Origin: Methanosarcina sp.
GTDB lineage: Archaea > Halobacteriota > Methanosarcinia > Methanosarcinales > Methanosarcinaceae
NCBI GenBank assembly: GCA_024280975.1
Contig: JAMXLQ010000288.1
Span: forward strand, 1-5,647
Length of the DNA stretch: 5,647 nt
Direction: 5' to 3'
In this document: positions 5,606 through 5,647 of the stretch, one piece after another
How positions within the stretch are numbered: the first letter of the stretch is position 1
Layout: every line of letters starts with the position of its first letter
Notes under the pieces: generated by a model
What the model saw: only the letters and a program-made list of their open reading frames with translations
Database searches by the model: none
Told to the model about the DNA's origin: nothing
Program-made: the position numbers and the translations under genes

Positions 5606-5647
5606 TAGCGGGGGATGGATTCGAACCATCGGTCTACGGGTTATGAG
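5606..5647 (-). tRNA. Initiator tRNA-Met(CAU), 3' half only
   Basis: On the minus strand the window opens at the anticodon loop CTCATAA (anticodon CAT at 5645-5643), followed by the anticodon stem strand CCCGT, variable loop AGACC, T stem GATGG, T loop TTCGAAT, T stem CCATC, acceptor strand CCCCGCT and discriminator A at 5606. The three C after the loop imply the three stacked G:C pairs diagnostic of initiator tRNA, and U72 implies the A1:U72 end typical of archaeal initiators. Both point to initiator rather than elongator tRNA-Met or the tRNA-Ile with a modified CAU. The D arm and 5' acceptor strand lie beyond the edge. The 3' CCA is not encoded and must be added after transcription. Confidence 0.9.

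Overview
The window looks like a piece of a Methanosarcina-type methanogen chromosome (Euryarchaeota). The reasons are the archaeal two-step entry into the shikimate pathway (ADH synthase plus type II dehydroquinate synthase), a stand-alone amidotransferase subunit of GMP synthase, an archaeal SRP54, an archaeal initiator tRNA with an A1:U72-type end, moderate GC with AT-rich intergenic DNA, and protein sequences that read like Methanosarcina orthologues. The genus is recognised from memory of these families; no search was run.

Layout: bases 1-2916 carry a minus-strand aromatic amino acid operon, transcribed from right to left: ADH synthase (aroA', 2916-2119), dehydroquinate synthase II (aroB', 2049-880), type I dehydroquinate dehydratase (aroD, 834-106) and the first 36 codons of shikimate dehydrogenase (aroE, from 109 off the left edge). 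aroD and aroE overlap by four bases (ATGA). Together these enzymes turn aspartate semialdehyde plus 6-deoxy-5-ketofructose 1-phosphate into shikimate. Bases 2917-3330 are a 414-base divergent intergenic region. It holds a striking 25-base near-perfect palindrome placed over the predicted aro transcription start, a TATA-like box, and further inverted repeats. guaAA (3331-3900, plus strand) is the glutaminase subunit of GMP synthase; its partner subunit is not in the window. It converges on srp54 (5352-4021, minus strand) over a 120-base spacer with a long U-rich terminator for srp54. Bases 5353-5605 are non-coding leader/promoter DNA of srp54. At the right edge (5606-5647, minus strand) lies the 3' half of a CAU-anticodon tRNA whose sequence marks it as the initiator tRNA-Met.

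All genes are conserved housekeeping genes and none is visibly broken. I do not see a new defence system, mobile element or CRISPR array. The most informative non-coding signal is the palindrome upstream of the aro operon, which is a good candidate for a regulator binding site. Other points are start-codon questions (aroA', aroB'), two short upstream ORFs ending on or just inside a downstream start, and an unexplained split inverted repeat between the aro operon and guaAA.
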